From NCBI GenBank assembly GCA_965247265.1, contig OZ252002.1, positions 620,001 to 684,000 on the forward strand: 64,000 nucleotides of DNA, read 5' to 3'. The position numbers were made by a program, and so were the translations under genes. This DNA is from G965247265 sp965247265. GTDB lineage: Bacteria > Pseudomonadota > Gammaproteobacteria > UBA4575. Positions 25,821 through 34,119 of the stretch are shown here, in pieces (position 1 is the stretch's first letter; each line of letters starts with the position of its first letter). The notes under the pieces were generated by a model. That model did no database searches and was not told the DNA's origin. It saw only the letters and a list, made by a program, of their open reading frames with translations.

Positions 25821-26804
25821 TTAGTTAACGGCCATTGTTTGGTCAGTGGATATATTATCCGCCTCAATACCAAGTCGATTAAATAAAACTTTATCCTTAT
25901 CCGTTGTTGGGTTTTTTGCAGTTAATAAAACATCACCATAGAAAATTGAATTTGCTCCAGCGAAAAAGCACAATGCCTGTGTTTGATCATTCATCTCATC
26001 TCGACCCGCAGAAAGTCGCACAAATGATGTAGGCATCATTATTCTGGCAATTGCAACTGTACGTACAAATTCAAATGGATCCATTTTGTTTACACCATGT
26101 AATGGCGTGCCTTTAACTTGTACCAGCATATTGATTGGTACAGACTCCGGGTGCTGTGGCATGCAAGCTAATTGTAATAACAGACCAACACGGTCATTTC
26201 TTGACTCTCCCATTCCCAAAATTCCTCCACAGCAGACTTTTATTCCCGTATCGCGCACAAACTGTAGTGTTTCAAGGCGGTCTTGATAAGTGCGTGTGGT
26301 AATGATGTTTCCATAAAATTCTGGGGAGGTATCAAGGTTGTGGTTATAATAATCTAGGCCAGCTTTCTCTAATCGCAGAGCCTGTTTTTGTGTAAGCATT
26401 CCTACCGTTACACAGGTTTCTAGGCCAATAGCCTTAACCACTTTGATCATATCAATAACTTGATCTAGATGTTTATCACTAGGATTACGCCATGCAGCAC
26501 CCATACAAAATCGTGAAGCGCCATTATTTTTTGCAGCTGTGGCATGTTGTTCCACTTCTTCAATAGACAACAAACGTTCTGGTTCAATGTCTGTATTGTA
26601 ATGTCCACTTTGTGGGCAATATGCACAATCCTCTGAGCACGAACCGGTTTTAATGGAAAGCAGTGTGCTAACTTGAACTTTGTTAGGGTTGTGGTGAGTA
26701 CGAAATACGCTGTGAGCCTGATACAACAGATCATTAAATGGTAAGTCGAATAACTTCATCACCTCATTTTTTTGCCAGTCATTGCGGATATCAGTATTGT
26801 GCAT
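25821..26804 (-). CDS. bioB: Biotin synthase
   Basis: BioB is the radical-SAM enzyme that inserts sulfur into dethiobiotin. The 327-residue product has the CxxxCxxC cluster motif in CSEDCAYCPQSG, the second-cluster ligands around CVTVGML and CCGGILGMGES, and YYNHNLDTSPEFY. Length is normal. It is divergent from comF, and the 87-base gap should hold both promoters. Confidence 0.96.
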   Translation of the reverse strand: MHNTDIRNDWQKNEVMKLFDLPFNDLLYQAHSVFRTHHNPNKVQVSTLLSIKTGSCSEDCAYCPQSGHYNTDIEPERLLSIEEVEQHATAAKNNGASRFCMGAAWRNPSDKHLDQVIDMIKVVKAIGLETCVTVGMLTQKQALRLEKAGLDYYNHNLDTSPEFYGNIITTRTYQDRLETLQFVRDTGIKVCCGGILGMGESRNDRVGLLLQLACMPQHPESVPINMLVQVKGTPLHGVNKMDPFEFVRTVAIARIMMPTSFVRLSAGRDEMNDQTQALCFFAGANSIFYGDVLLTAKNPTTDKDKVLFNRLGIEADNISTDQTMAVN

Positions 26805-26891
26805 AGTAAGTAGATTTCATGGTGATTGTGAATAGTGCCAGTTTATTCCATTGCGTTAAACTGTCAACTTAAGCATTGGCTACAAATATAA

Positions 26892-27590
26892 ATGTTTGCT
26901 CGCGTTTCAAAATATTTATATCCATATGTATGCTTGCAATGCAAACAAAAAGGCGAAAATGGAATTAATTTATGTGAGCGATGCCATAATGGGCTTGTAT
27001 GGAACAAATTTTCGTGTGCACGGTGCGCCTTACCTTTATCTAGTGGCAGCTCATCCGTTTGTGGCGCATGCACCAACAAAGAATTATTTTTTGATCATGC
27101 TTATGCACCATTTTTATTTACAGAATTTATACAAGATGCCATTCCACAATTCAAATTCAATAAAAGATTTGATTACGGTAAGTTAATAGCAGAACTTTTT
27201 TGCCAAAGCACGGAGAAAGTTAAATTAGATTTACCCGAACTATTAATCCCAGTACCTCTATATAAAAAGCGCATCATGTCGCGCGGTTTTAATCAGTCGT
27301 TGGAATTAGCAAAAATTATTGGTAAGGAATACAAAATTGAGGTCAGTGGCAACGCTGTGAAACGCATACGTAATACCCGTGCACAAATGCAGCTGACTGC
27401 TAAGCAGCGTGCAAGTAATGTGAAAATTGCATTTGTACTAAACATGAGGAAAGGAATTTTGAAAAATAAGTAAATCGCGATAGTTGATGACGTCATGACG
27501 ACCGGTAGCATTGTAAATGAGGTTGCGAAGTGTGTTCGAACTGCGGGTGTAAAGAGCGTAGCAATATGGTGTATGGCTCGCGTGGACTGA
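26892..27590 (+). pseudogene. comF: ComF-family phosphoribosyltransferase-like protein with in-frame stop
   Basis: ComF supports DNA uptake in natural transformation. Codons from 26892 give the N-terminal zinc-ribbon (CLQCKQKG, then LCERC and CARCALPL) and a ComF core with PVPLYKKRIMSRGFNQS. An in-frame TAA at 27471-27473 then cuts the frame. Reading on in the same frame gives IAIVDDVMTTGSIVNEVAK, the PRPP-binding motif, and a normal end at TGA 27588. So the gene is whole except for one nonsense codon directly before the active motif. A truncated protein would lack the PRPP loop. The gene borders the second accessory patch. Confidence 0.82.
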
Positions 27591-27617
27591 GCTGTTCTCT
27601 TTTTTAATAAAATTTAT

Positions 27618-27647
27618 GAATGAGCGCTTATAAAAATAGCTGTCATT
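27618..27647 (+). repeat. Palindromic repeat, degenerate copy 7a
   Basis: GAATGAGCGCT and AGCTGTCATTC form arms around an AT centre, resembling a decayed family member. It lies 27 bases after the comF end. Confidence 0.4.
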
Positions 27648-27654
27648 CTCTGTG

Positions 27655-27684
27655 GCATAGCATGTGCCGAAAGCGGACATTCAG
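27655..27684 (+). repeat. Palindromic repeat, half copy 7b
   Basis: The right half, GTGCCGAAAGCGGACATTCAG, is well kept. The left arm is replaced by unrelated sequence. It marks the left edge of the accessory patch 27.6-29.7 kb. Confidence 0.65.
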
Positions 27685-27746
27685 CTTTTGAACTAAAGAT
27701 TATATTACGAGCGGATGAATTGTTAAGCGATCTACCCAAATTCAGT

Positions 27747-28178
27747 TTACTTAGGGCTACGCACTTTTGTTAGCTTCGATACAAAAAATCGAGGAAGAAC
27801 GAAGCCAAGAAGTGTAGGTGCTGATAACGACAATTCGTACCAGGAGATAGGACCAAAGTAGAGCGGCCAGCTTAGAATCAAAATATAAGGCACAACCCAC
27901 CAGCGGTTTGAATCGAGTGCTGGAATCGCCAAGGTTAGTAGAAGCCACAAAAATATAAGCAGAGCAGTGGCTGGTAACGCAATTGCTGTTGCGATTGCAA
28001 CGAAATACATAGCCAACACCGCGAACTCGATATATCCGAATATGGCGGAACCGATTAAAGCCAGGAACTCCAATCCGCCAATGATCACGACACAAAGAGC
28101 AGACCATTTCCACCAATAGAATCCTGTACTACAAAACGATTTTATCGGTTCACGGGGTCTGGCTAAAGGTTTCGACAC
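27747..28178 (-). CDS. Hypothetical membrane protein
   Basis: I do not recognise this 143-residue protein. It has about four hydrophobic helices between residues 25 and 130, and a short basic tail. The predicted start is GTG without a clear ribosome-binding site, so the N-terminus is uncertain. It lies between palindromic repeat copies 7 and 8 and on the opposite strand from DUF427. Coding potential rests on the helix pattern and frame length only. Confidence 0.5.
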   Translation of the reverse strand: MSKPLARPREPIKSFCSTGFYWWKWSALCVVIIGGLEFLALIGSAIFGYIEFAVLAMYFVAIATAIALPATALLIFLWLLLTLAIPALDSNRWWVVPYILILSWPLYFGPISWYELSLSAPTLLGFVLPRFFVSKLTKVRSPK

Positions 28179-28246
28179 AGCATTGTCTAACGTTTGAATA
28201 ATTGGGCTACATCTCGTTTGAATGTACTGTTCAAGTCTGCCATTGG

Positions 28247-28273
28247 CATGACCGCTATAGGCCGAAATCTGTA
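28247..28273 (+). repeat. Palindromic repeat, half copy 8
   Basis: GCATGACCGCTATAGGCCGA keeps the left arm and centre of the family; the right arm is lost. It lies 20 bases ahead of the DUF427 gene. Confidence 0.6.
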
Positions 28274-28293
28274 ATATTTAGCAGGCATAAATT

Positions 28294-28575
28294 ATGAAAG
28301 CGATTTGGAACAAAAAAGTCATTGCAGAGAGTGACGAGACGATTGTAATCGATACTTTCTACTACTTTCCACCTGACTCGGTTAACTATGAATTTTTAGA
28401 AAAAAGTAATAAACATACTACATGTTACTGGAAAGGACAGGCGAGCTACTACACTATTAACGTAGACGGAAAGGAAAACGAAGATGCTGCCTGGTATTAC
28501 CCTGAAGCAAAAGACAAGGCAAAGAATATCGAAAATTATATTGCCTTCTGGCGAGGTGTCGAAGTAATTGAATAA
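28294..28575 (+). CDS. DUF427-domain protein
   Basis: The 93-residue protein matches the DUF427 pattern throughout: WNKKVIAESDET, YYFPPDSV, CYWKGQASYYTINVDG, AAWYYPEAKDKAKNI and AFWRGVEV. DUF427 proteins are small soluble beta proteins of unknown function. Length is normal for the single-domain form. It lies between palindromic repeat copies 8 and 9 as an accessory gene. Confidence 0.88.
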   Translation: MKAIWNKKVIAESDETIVIDTFYYFPPDSVNYEFLEKSNKHTTCYWKGQASYYTINVDGKENEDAAWYYPEAKDKAKNIENYIAFWRGVEVIE

Positions 28576-28605
28576 TTGTATAACGCTGAATTCAATTATC
28601 AAAAG

Positions 28606-28641
28606 CTGAATGTCCGCTTCGGGTCGTTAGCAGTCATTCAG
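28606..28641 (-). repeat. Palindromic cassette-boundary repeat, copy 9
   Basis: CTGAATGTCCGCTTCGGGTC followed by GTTAGCAGTCATTCAG. A well-kept copy in the opposite orientation to copies 3-6, 30 bases after the DUF427 stop. Confidence 0.85.
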
Positions 28642-28665
28642 TTTTTAATATCCAGTGAATCATAG

Positions 28666-28700
28666 CAAGTGTCCGCTTTCGGCCAATAGCGGACATCCAG
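28666..28700 (-). repeat. Palindromic cassette-boundary repeat, copy 10
   Basis: CAAGTGTCCGCTTTCGGCCA followed by ATAGCGGACATCCAG. It lies 24 bases after copy 9 and just before the terminator of the DUF1566-like gene. Confidence 0.85.
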
Positions 28701-28705
28701 TAGCA

Positions 28706-28733
28706 GCAAAAAACCCCGCACGTGGCGGGGCTT
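28706..28733 (-). terminator. Rho-independent terminator of the DUF1566-like gene
   Basis: A GC-rich hairpin (CCCCGC with GCGGGG) at 28714-28730 is flanked on the left by six A, which read as a U tract on the minus strand. It lies 23 bases after the stop codon of the gene at 28756. Confidence 0.85.
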
Positions 28734-28755
28734 AATAATTAAAGGGCTAATAGTA

Positions 28756-29496
28756 TTAAAACGCCCGAACGGGTACTACGAAGTTGGTATCGTCCTTGGG
28801 GGCCTCGACCTCCACTGTTGGGTTTGGTGGGTCTGGGCGGCTTGCTGCCCAGGCGTGGGTTTTTCCGTCCTCTCCTTCGTCGGCCTCCGAGGAACTAAAA
28901 AAATTCTCATCGCAGAGCGAGGAGGTAATAGCACAGGCTTGGTTTAATTCGTCTTTTGAAGGCAAAAACCAGTCGAAAAGTACTGTACCAAAATTGTCTG
29001 CAACTTCGGCAGCTATGCCGGGAGTTTTGCAGCCTGAGTTTGCCAATATAGCAGCTGTATTCTGTGCGCCCGTCCCAATCTCGGTGCTGGTTCCAATACG
29101 CTTGCCGCTACATCCCCATGCTGCGAGCCCTGTGAGCCCTTGACCTATTGTTGCGTGTTCGAGACCATGCAAACCACCATCCGTAATATAAAATACGATG
29201 CCGCCTGCGGGGCCGTCGTCACCGATTGCATATAGTTTACAGAAATCCGGAATTGTGAGAGTGCCCAACATGCTCCAGCTTTCCAATTCCCGGTAGAGAT
29301 CACACAACTCCGCTGTGCGATCAGTCCAGCTGATCTGTTGCTGATTTGGCCCCGTGCAAGGACGCACAGGCTCCGGCCCAATGGCAACTTTGTCAATGGT
29401 ACCACCGTTGTTAAGGCAGCCGGTATACTCGGTTGCCTGTGCATTGCTGAATACCAAGAATAACGCGGCGAGTACCACTGACGATATCAGTTTTAT
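28756..29496 (-). CDS. DUF1566-like exported protein with ATA at the start position
   Basis: The protein has a signal peptide and a C-terminal DUF1566-type domain: DGPAGGIVFYITDGGLHG, DWFLPSKDELNQA, and a FFSSSEAD segment. The first usual start codon is GTG at 29478, which truncates the signal peptide. In the same frame, an ideal signal peptide (KLISSVVLAALFLVFSNAQA) begins after an ATA codon at 29494-29496, eight bases from a perfect AGGAGG at 29505-29510. So the original start was almost surely ATG here and is now ATA. Expression may be low or start at the GTG. The gene lies between repeat copies 10 and 11 and has its own terminator. Function unknown. Confidence 0.72.
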   Translation of the reverse strand: MKLISSVVLAALFLVFSNAQATEYTGCLNNGGTIDKVAIGPEPVRPCTGPNQQQISWTDRTAELCDLYRELESWSMLGTLTIPDFCKLYAIGDDGPAGGIVFYITDGGLHGLEHATIGQGLTGLAAWGCSGKRIGTSTEIGTGAQNTAAILANSGCKTPGIAAEVADNFGTVLFDWFLPSKDELNQACAITSSLCDENFFSSSEADEGEDGKTHAWAASRPDPPNPTVEVEAPKDDTNFVVPVRAF

Positions 29497-29690
29497 AAAA
29501 ATATCCTCCTATTTTAATTAATTATTAACTTTTCTTTTTATTTCTATTAGGCGGTCGCTGCAAAGAATAGCGAGACTTCCGTCCACGCCATTTAGCAAGT
29601 TTCATTTTTTATTAATGCAAATGTACGCCTGCATAGTTTTAGCAGCAAGTTGAAATAAAAAGCTACTTTATGGTGGGTATTTGTAACTCA

Positions 29691-29722
29691 CTGAATGTCC
29701 GCTTTGGGTCGTTAGCGGACAG
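29691..29722 (-). repeat. Palindromic cassette-boundary repeat, copy 11
   Basis: CTGAATGTCCGCTTTGGGTC followed by GTTAGCGGACAG. It closes the second accessory patch, 20 bases before the end of ubiA. Confidence 0.85.
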
Positions 29723-29741
29723 TGCACCTGAACGGCACCTA

Positions 29742-30629
29742 CTAATTTTGCATAATATAATGACCAAGTAGGCCTAGAAAAACAATCAAACCAAAATACT
29801 GATTATTAATAAATGCAAAAAAACAACGATCTGCAAAACGATGCTTGATAAGCACTTGCTGGTAAATAAATAATCCAATTCCGACAGCAACAGCTAGGTA
29901 GTAAATCCAGCTTAACTTTGCGTTTATACCAATTAAGATTAAACATACGACTACTAAAAATTGCATTAGACCAACTGCAAATTTATCAAGTGGTCCGAAT
30001 AAAATCGCTGTAGATTTTACTCCAATTTTTATGTCTTCTTCACGGTCTGCCATGGCGTACATGGTGTCATAGGCAGTGGTCCATAGTACCGCGCATGTAA
30101 ATATTAACCAGGCCATGGGCGAAGGGTAATCATTGCTAATCGCGGTAAAGGCCATGGGCACTGACCATGAGAAGGCAATCCCTAAATGAACCTGTGGTAA
30201 AAAATGAATGCGTTTCATGAAAGGGTAGCTTGCGGCAAGCAACACACCGCCCATTGCAAAGTATAGGGTGATTGTGTTTAGGAAAAAGAGCACTAATAGA
30301 AACGCAATAAACACAAGTATTGTGCATACAATCAACGCATCTATTGGTTGTAGTTCGCCCGCTGCAAGCGGTCTTTTGCTTGTTCTAGATATATGAGGGT
30401 CAATTTTACGATCTGCATAATCATTTATGGCACAACCCGCAGAACGCATTAGAATTACACCTAATATAAAAGTTGCTAAGTGCTTAATGCTAGGTATCCC
30501 GTTTGAGGCAATAAATAATGCCCATAATGTAGGCCAGAGCAGTAAAAATATACCAACAGGCTTATCAAGTCTGACTAATCTTGCATAGCAAACAAGTTTT
30601 TCCAAATCTATATTTGGAAAACTTATCAT
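29742..30629 (-). CDS. ubiA: 4-hydroxybenzoate octaprenyltransferase
   Basis: UbiA prenylates 4-hydroxybenzoate, the membrane step of ubiquinone synthesis. The 295-residue product has eight to nine helices and the two Asp-rich motifs: NDYADRKIDPHISRT with KRPLAAG, and DTMYAMADREEDIKIG. Length is normal. It overlaps the aroE stop by 4 bases, so the two are cotranscribed. Ubiquinol would feed the alternative complex III encoded in this window. Confidence 0.95.
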   Translation of the reverse strand: MISFPNIDLEKLVCYARLVRLDKPVGIFLLLWPTLWALFIASNGIPSIKHLATFILGVILMRSAGCAINDYADRKIDPHISRTSKRPLAAGELQPIDALIVCTILVFIAFLLVLFFLNTITLYFAMGGVLLAASYPFMKRIHFLPQVHLGIAFSWSVPMAFTAISNDYPSPMAWLIFTCAVLWTTAYDTMYAMADREEDIKIGVKSTAILFGPLDKFAVGLMQFLVVVCLILIGINAKLSWIYYLAVAVGIGLFIYQQVLIKHRFADRCFFAFINNQYFGLIVFLGLLGHYIMQN

Positions 30630-31462
30630 GTTGAATCGGGTCGTAAACTGTTATATACCATAGCAGTGTCTGGCCGCTTTCCTTTCCACAAATAAAATGA
30701 CTCTGCTGCTTGCTCAATTAACATGCCTAATCCATCAACGATCATATGCGCGTCATTTTTCTTTCCCCACTGCATAAAAGGGGTGTCGGAATCACTATAG
30801 GATAAATCATAACAGTATGTTTGCGGCCCAATAATTTCCGCAGACAAGTCAAGATTTTTATCCATTAAAGCTGCTGATGTGGCATGTAAAATAAGGTCAA
30901 ATGGATTTGCAGGAATTTGATTTAAACCGCAACTTTGTATTTCTCCCATGTTTTTAAATTTATTTACCAGCGCTACAGCTTTTTCAGGTGTTCGATTTGC
31001 AATAAGAAGCTCGCGTGGGTTTTCAAGCAGAAGAGGTTCTACAATTCCTTGGACAGCACCACCTGCGCCAATAATAATAATTCTTTTACCTGAAATTTGA
31101 AGGTGTAATTTCTTCTTTAAGTCGCGAAGCAAACCAAGGCCATCCGTATTAGCACCGAGAAAACTTTTATCTTTCTGTGGAACGATTGTGTTTACTGCGC
31201 CGGCATGTTTTGCGAATTCAGTGAGGCAGGTTACAAATTTAAAGGCATCAACTTTAAACGGCACAGTTACATTTAAGCCCTTGCCTCCTGATTCAAAAAA
31301 GTATGCAACGTATTTATTAAAATTACCTGGTTCGATGAGTATTTTTTCGTAGGAAATAATCTCACCGGTTTGTTCAGCGAACAAATTATGAATTTCAGGT
31401 GACTTGCTGTGTGATATCGGGTTGCCAACGACTGCAAAACGATCTGGTTTGAGATCTTGCAT
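30626..31462 (-). CDS. aroE: Shikimate dehydrogenase
   Basis: AroE reduces dehydroshikimate in the chorismate pathway. The 278-residue product has FAVVGNPISHSKSPEIH at the N-terminus, NVTVPFKV with the catalytic Lys, GANTDGLGL, the NADP loop GAGGAVQG and NRTPEKA, and a C-terminal GLGMLIEQAAESF. Length is normal. It overlaps ubiA and lies 49 bases after hemB. Confidence 0.95.
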   Translation of the reverse strand: MQDLKPDRFAVVGNPISHSKSPEIHNLFAEQTGEIISYEKILIEPGNFNKYVAYFFESGGKGLNVTVPFKVDAFKFVTCLTEFAKHAGAVNTIVPQKDKSFLGANTDGLGLLRDLKKKLHLQISGKRIIIIGAGGAVQGIVEPLLLENPRELLIANRTPEKAVALVNKFKNMGEIQSCGLNQIPANPFDLILHATSAALMDKNLDLSAEIIGPQTYCYDLSYSDSDTPFMQWGKKNDAHMIVDGLGMLIEQAAESFYLWKGKRPDTAMVYNSLRPDST

Positions 31463-31511
31463 TAATTATTTAAACTGAGTTAAAAACTAATAATAGAATT
31501 TAATAAGCGGG

Positions 31512-32507
31512 TTACTTAGTTAGCCAATTCGCTATGTCTTTTGCAAAATACGTAAGAATTGCATCTGCACCAGCACGCTTAATGCAGAGCATAGATTCCA
31601 TTACACAATCGTTTTCGTTAAGCCAACCGTTTTGTGCAGCAGCTTTTAACATGCTGTACTCACCACTTACTTGATAAACAAACGTTGGCATTTTAAATTC
31701 GTCTTTGACGCGTCGAACGATATCTAAGTATGGCATGCCAGGCTTTACCATGACCATATCGGCACCTTCATGAATATCTAAAGCTACTTCATGTAAGGCT
31801 TCATTGGTATTCGCAGGATCCATCTGGTAAGTATATTTATTACCACCACCTAAAGTTGAAGCGGACCCCACTGCATCGCGAAAAGGTCCGTAAAAGCTTG
31901 ACGCATACTTTGCTGAGTACGCTAATATTCTTGTGTTTCTGAAATTATTTGCTTCTAATATTTCGCGAATTGCGCCTACTCGTCCATCCATCATATCGGA
32001 AGGCGCGACAATATCAGCGCCTGCTTGCGCATGTGACAACGCCTGTTTAATGAGCACATCAACCGTTTCATCGTTAAGCACATAACCCTCATCATCTATC
32101 AGCCCATCTTGACCATGCGATGTAAAGGGGTCTAATGCAACGTCACTTATAATTCCGAGCTCCGGAACGGCATCTTTAGTTGCCTTAATCGCTCGTTGGG
32201 CTAAGCCATTTGAATTAAAAGCTTCTTCAGCTTGGTCAGATTTTTTTTCTGAGGGGACTACGGGGAAAATTGCTATTGATGGCACGCCAAGTTTGTGAAT
32301 TTGTTCTGCTTCTGAAACAAGCTCATCAACACTAAGCCTTTCAATACCTGGCATAGAGTTAATATTTTCTCGTTGCTGATTTCCCTCAGTTACAAACACG
32401 GGGTAGATTAAATCAGTCACGCTTATTTGGTTTTCTCGCAACAGTTCACGTGAAAATTGATCTGCACGCATTCTGCGCATGCGTGATTTAGGGTAACGGC
32501 TACTCAT
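31512..32507 (-). CDS. hemB: Delta-aminolevulinic acid dehydratase (porphobilinogen synthase)
   Basis: HemB condenses two aminolevulinate molecules in haem synthesis. The 331-residue product has the active-site lysines in AYSAKYASSFYGPFRDA and MVMVKPGMPYLD. The metal region reads DVALDPFTSHGQDG, without the cysteines of the zinc type, so this is the magnesium-dependent form. Length is normal. It lies between hemF and aroE on one strand. Haem demand is high given the six-haem alternative complex III. Confidence 0.95.
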   Translation of the reverse strand: MSSRYPKSRMRRMRADQFSRELLRENQISVTDLIYPVFVTEGNQQRENINSMPGIERLSVDELVSEAEQIHKLGVPSIAIFPVVPSEKKSDQAEEAFNSNGLAQRAIKATKDAVPELGIISDVALDPFTSHGQDGLIDDEGYVLNDETVDVLIKQALSHAQAGADIVAPSDMMDGRVGAIREILEANNFRNTRILAYSAKYASSFYGPFRDAVGSASTLGGGNKYTYQMDPANTNEALHEVALDIHEGADMVMVKPGMPYLDIVRRVKDEFKMPTFVYQVSGEYSMLKAAAQNGWLNENDCVMESMLCIKRAGADAILTYFAKDIANWLTK

Positions 32508-32619
32508 AGCAATAAATCAGTTAAATAAACTACTTACGATGTTAACAAAGCTAGAGGCTTTATACTGCTTTGATGTGTAAGCAGGTCGAAATTTAAATCT
32601 AAACGGTTGTCATCAAGGA

Positions 32620-33531
32620 CTAGCTACCCAGCCAGTCTCGCACAGGGAGAAAATGCTCATAAAGTTCTGCTTCTGCACTGCCTTGTTCTGGTTGCCAGTC
32701 GTATTCCCAACGCACCTTTGGCGGTAAAGACATCAATATAGATTCTGTTCGCCCGCCTGACTGTAAGCCGAATAAAGTTCCGCGGTCATAAACAAGGTTA
32801 AATTCAATATATCGGCCACGACGATACAATTGAAATTGGCGCTCACGTTCTCCGTAAGGATGATCTTTTCGTCGTTGCACTATGGGGGCATAGGCCTGCA
32901 GAAAGTAATTTCCAATACTTTTGCATAATTCAAAGCTGGAGTTAAAGTCGCCTACGTTATAATCATCAAAAAATAATCCGCCGATTCCCCGCGCTTCATT
33001 TCTATGTTTAATATAAAAATATTTATCACACCATTTTTTTAATTTTGGGTATAAAGTACTGTCAACATCATCACAGGCCTGTTTAGCGGTTTGATGCCAA
33101 AATATTGCATCTTTCTCAAAACCATAAAAGGGCGTGAGATCAAATCCGCCTCCAAACCACCAAACAGCGGATTCATTTTCTTTTTCGGAAACAAAGAAAC
33201 GCACATTACAGTGTGAGGTTGGGATGTAAGGATTTAGTGGGTGGATAACTAAGGACACGCCCATGGCCTGAAAACTTCGACCAGCAAGTTCAGGCCGTAG
33301 ATGTGTTGCAGAGGGCGGAAGTTTATTTCCAAACACATGTGAAAAACCAACGCCTGCTTGCTCAAATACAGTTCCGTTTTTAAGAATGCAGGTTGTACCC
33401 CCGCCACCTTGTTCTCTTTTCCATGTGTCTATTTTGAATTTCGCGGTTCCATCTAAATCTTCAAGCGTTTTGCAATTTCGTTTTTGCAAATCGTCTAGGT
33501 AAGTTAGAACTTGATTAATTTCTTGCTTCAT
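32620..33531 (-). CDS. hemF: Oxygen-dependent coproporphyrinogen III oxidase
   Basis: HemF oxidatively decarboxylates coproporphyrinogen III using O2, so the organism makes haem aerobically. The 303-residue product has the family stretches WKREQGGGGTTCIL, GVSLVIHPLNPYIPTSH, WWFGGGFDLTPFY, RGIGGLFFDDYN and EFNLVYDRGTLFGLQSGGR (partly quoted). Length is normal. It is 15 bases downstream of tsaC, and a 112-base gap separates it from hemB. Confidence 0.96.
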   Translation of the reverse strand: MKQEINQVLTYLDDLQKRNCKTLEDLDGTAKFKIDTWKREQGGGGTTCILKNGTVFEQAGVGFSHVFGNKLPPSATHLRPELAGRSFQAMGVSLVIHPLNPYIPTSHCNVRFFVSEKENESAVWWFGGGFDLTPFYGFEKDAIFWHQTAKQACDDVDSTLYPKLKKWCDKYFYIKHRNEARGIGGLFFDDYNVGDFNSSFELCKSIGNYFLQAYAPIVQRRKDHPYGERERQFQLYRRGRYIEFNLVYDRGTLFGLQSGGRTESILMSLPPKVRWEYDWQPEQGSAEAELYEHFLPVRDWLGS

Positions 33532-33546
33532 AAGTTTTAATTAGCA

Positions 33547-34095
33547 TTAACGCAGTATTTGTCCACTTACTAAATCACAAACTTCACTTGGTTCACCCGT
33601 TCCTGGGGGCCCCATTATTACGTAATCAACAAAAGGGCCAAACCAGTTTCTAGCTTGCGCCTCATTTTCTATTGGAGGATATTTTGCAATATTTGCGCTG
33701 GTTGAAACGATGACACCCACTGCACTACATAACTTTTCAGCGAGACCATTTTGAATAACACGAATAGCTACGCGGCTATGGTTGCCAATTATCCAGCTAG
33801 GCACACTATTATTGATTGGTAACAGCCATGTAGTAGGTTTTTTGCCTATTCTTGAATTAATTTTTTCATAATGTAATTTAGATAATGGTTTAGAGAACTT
33901 TATACCCTCATTCAAATTTGCGACCAACAGTATAAGCCCCTTGCCCACACTGCGGCGTTTCAGCCATAATATTTTTTCTACTGCATTTTGGTTATAAGGA
34001 TCGCAACCCAAACCTACGATGGTGTCTGTTGAATAGACGATAATCCCACCTTGGCGGACAATTTCAATCGCTTGCGAAATTCTATTAGCCAGCAC
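33547..34095 (-). CDS. tsaC: Threonylcarbamoyl-AMP synthase, TsaC/YrdC type
   Basis: TsaC makes threonylcarbamoyl-AMP for the t6A modification of ANN-decoding tRNAs. The 182-residue, single-domain product fits the short YrdC form: GGIIVYSTDTIVGLGCDPYN, LKRRSVGKGLILLV, and VIVSTSANIAKYPP. The start is GTG. It sits between topA and hemF, as in many gammaproteobacteria. Confidence 0.92.
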   Translation of the reverse strand: MLANRISQAIEIVRQGGIIVYSTDTIVGLGCDPYNQNAVEKILWLKRRSVGKGLILLVANLNEGIKFSKPLSKLHYEKINSRIGKKPTTWLLPINNSVPSWIIGNHSRVAIRVIQNGLAEKLCSAVGVIVSTSANIAKYPPIENEAQARNWFGPFVDYVIMGPPGTGEPSEVCDLVSGQILR

Positions 34096-34119
34096 TATTC
34101 AAGGGTGTTAAGCACTTAG

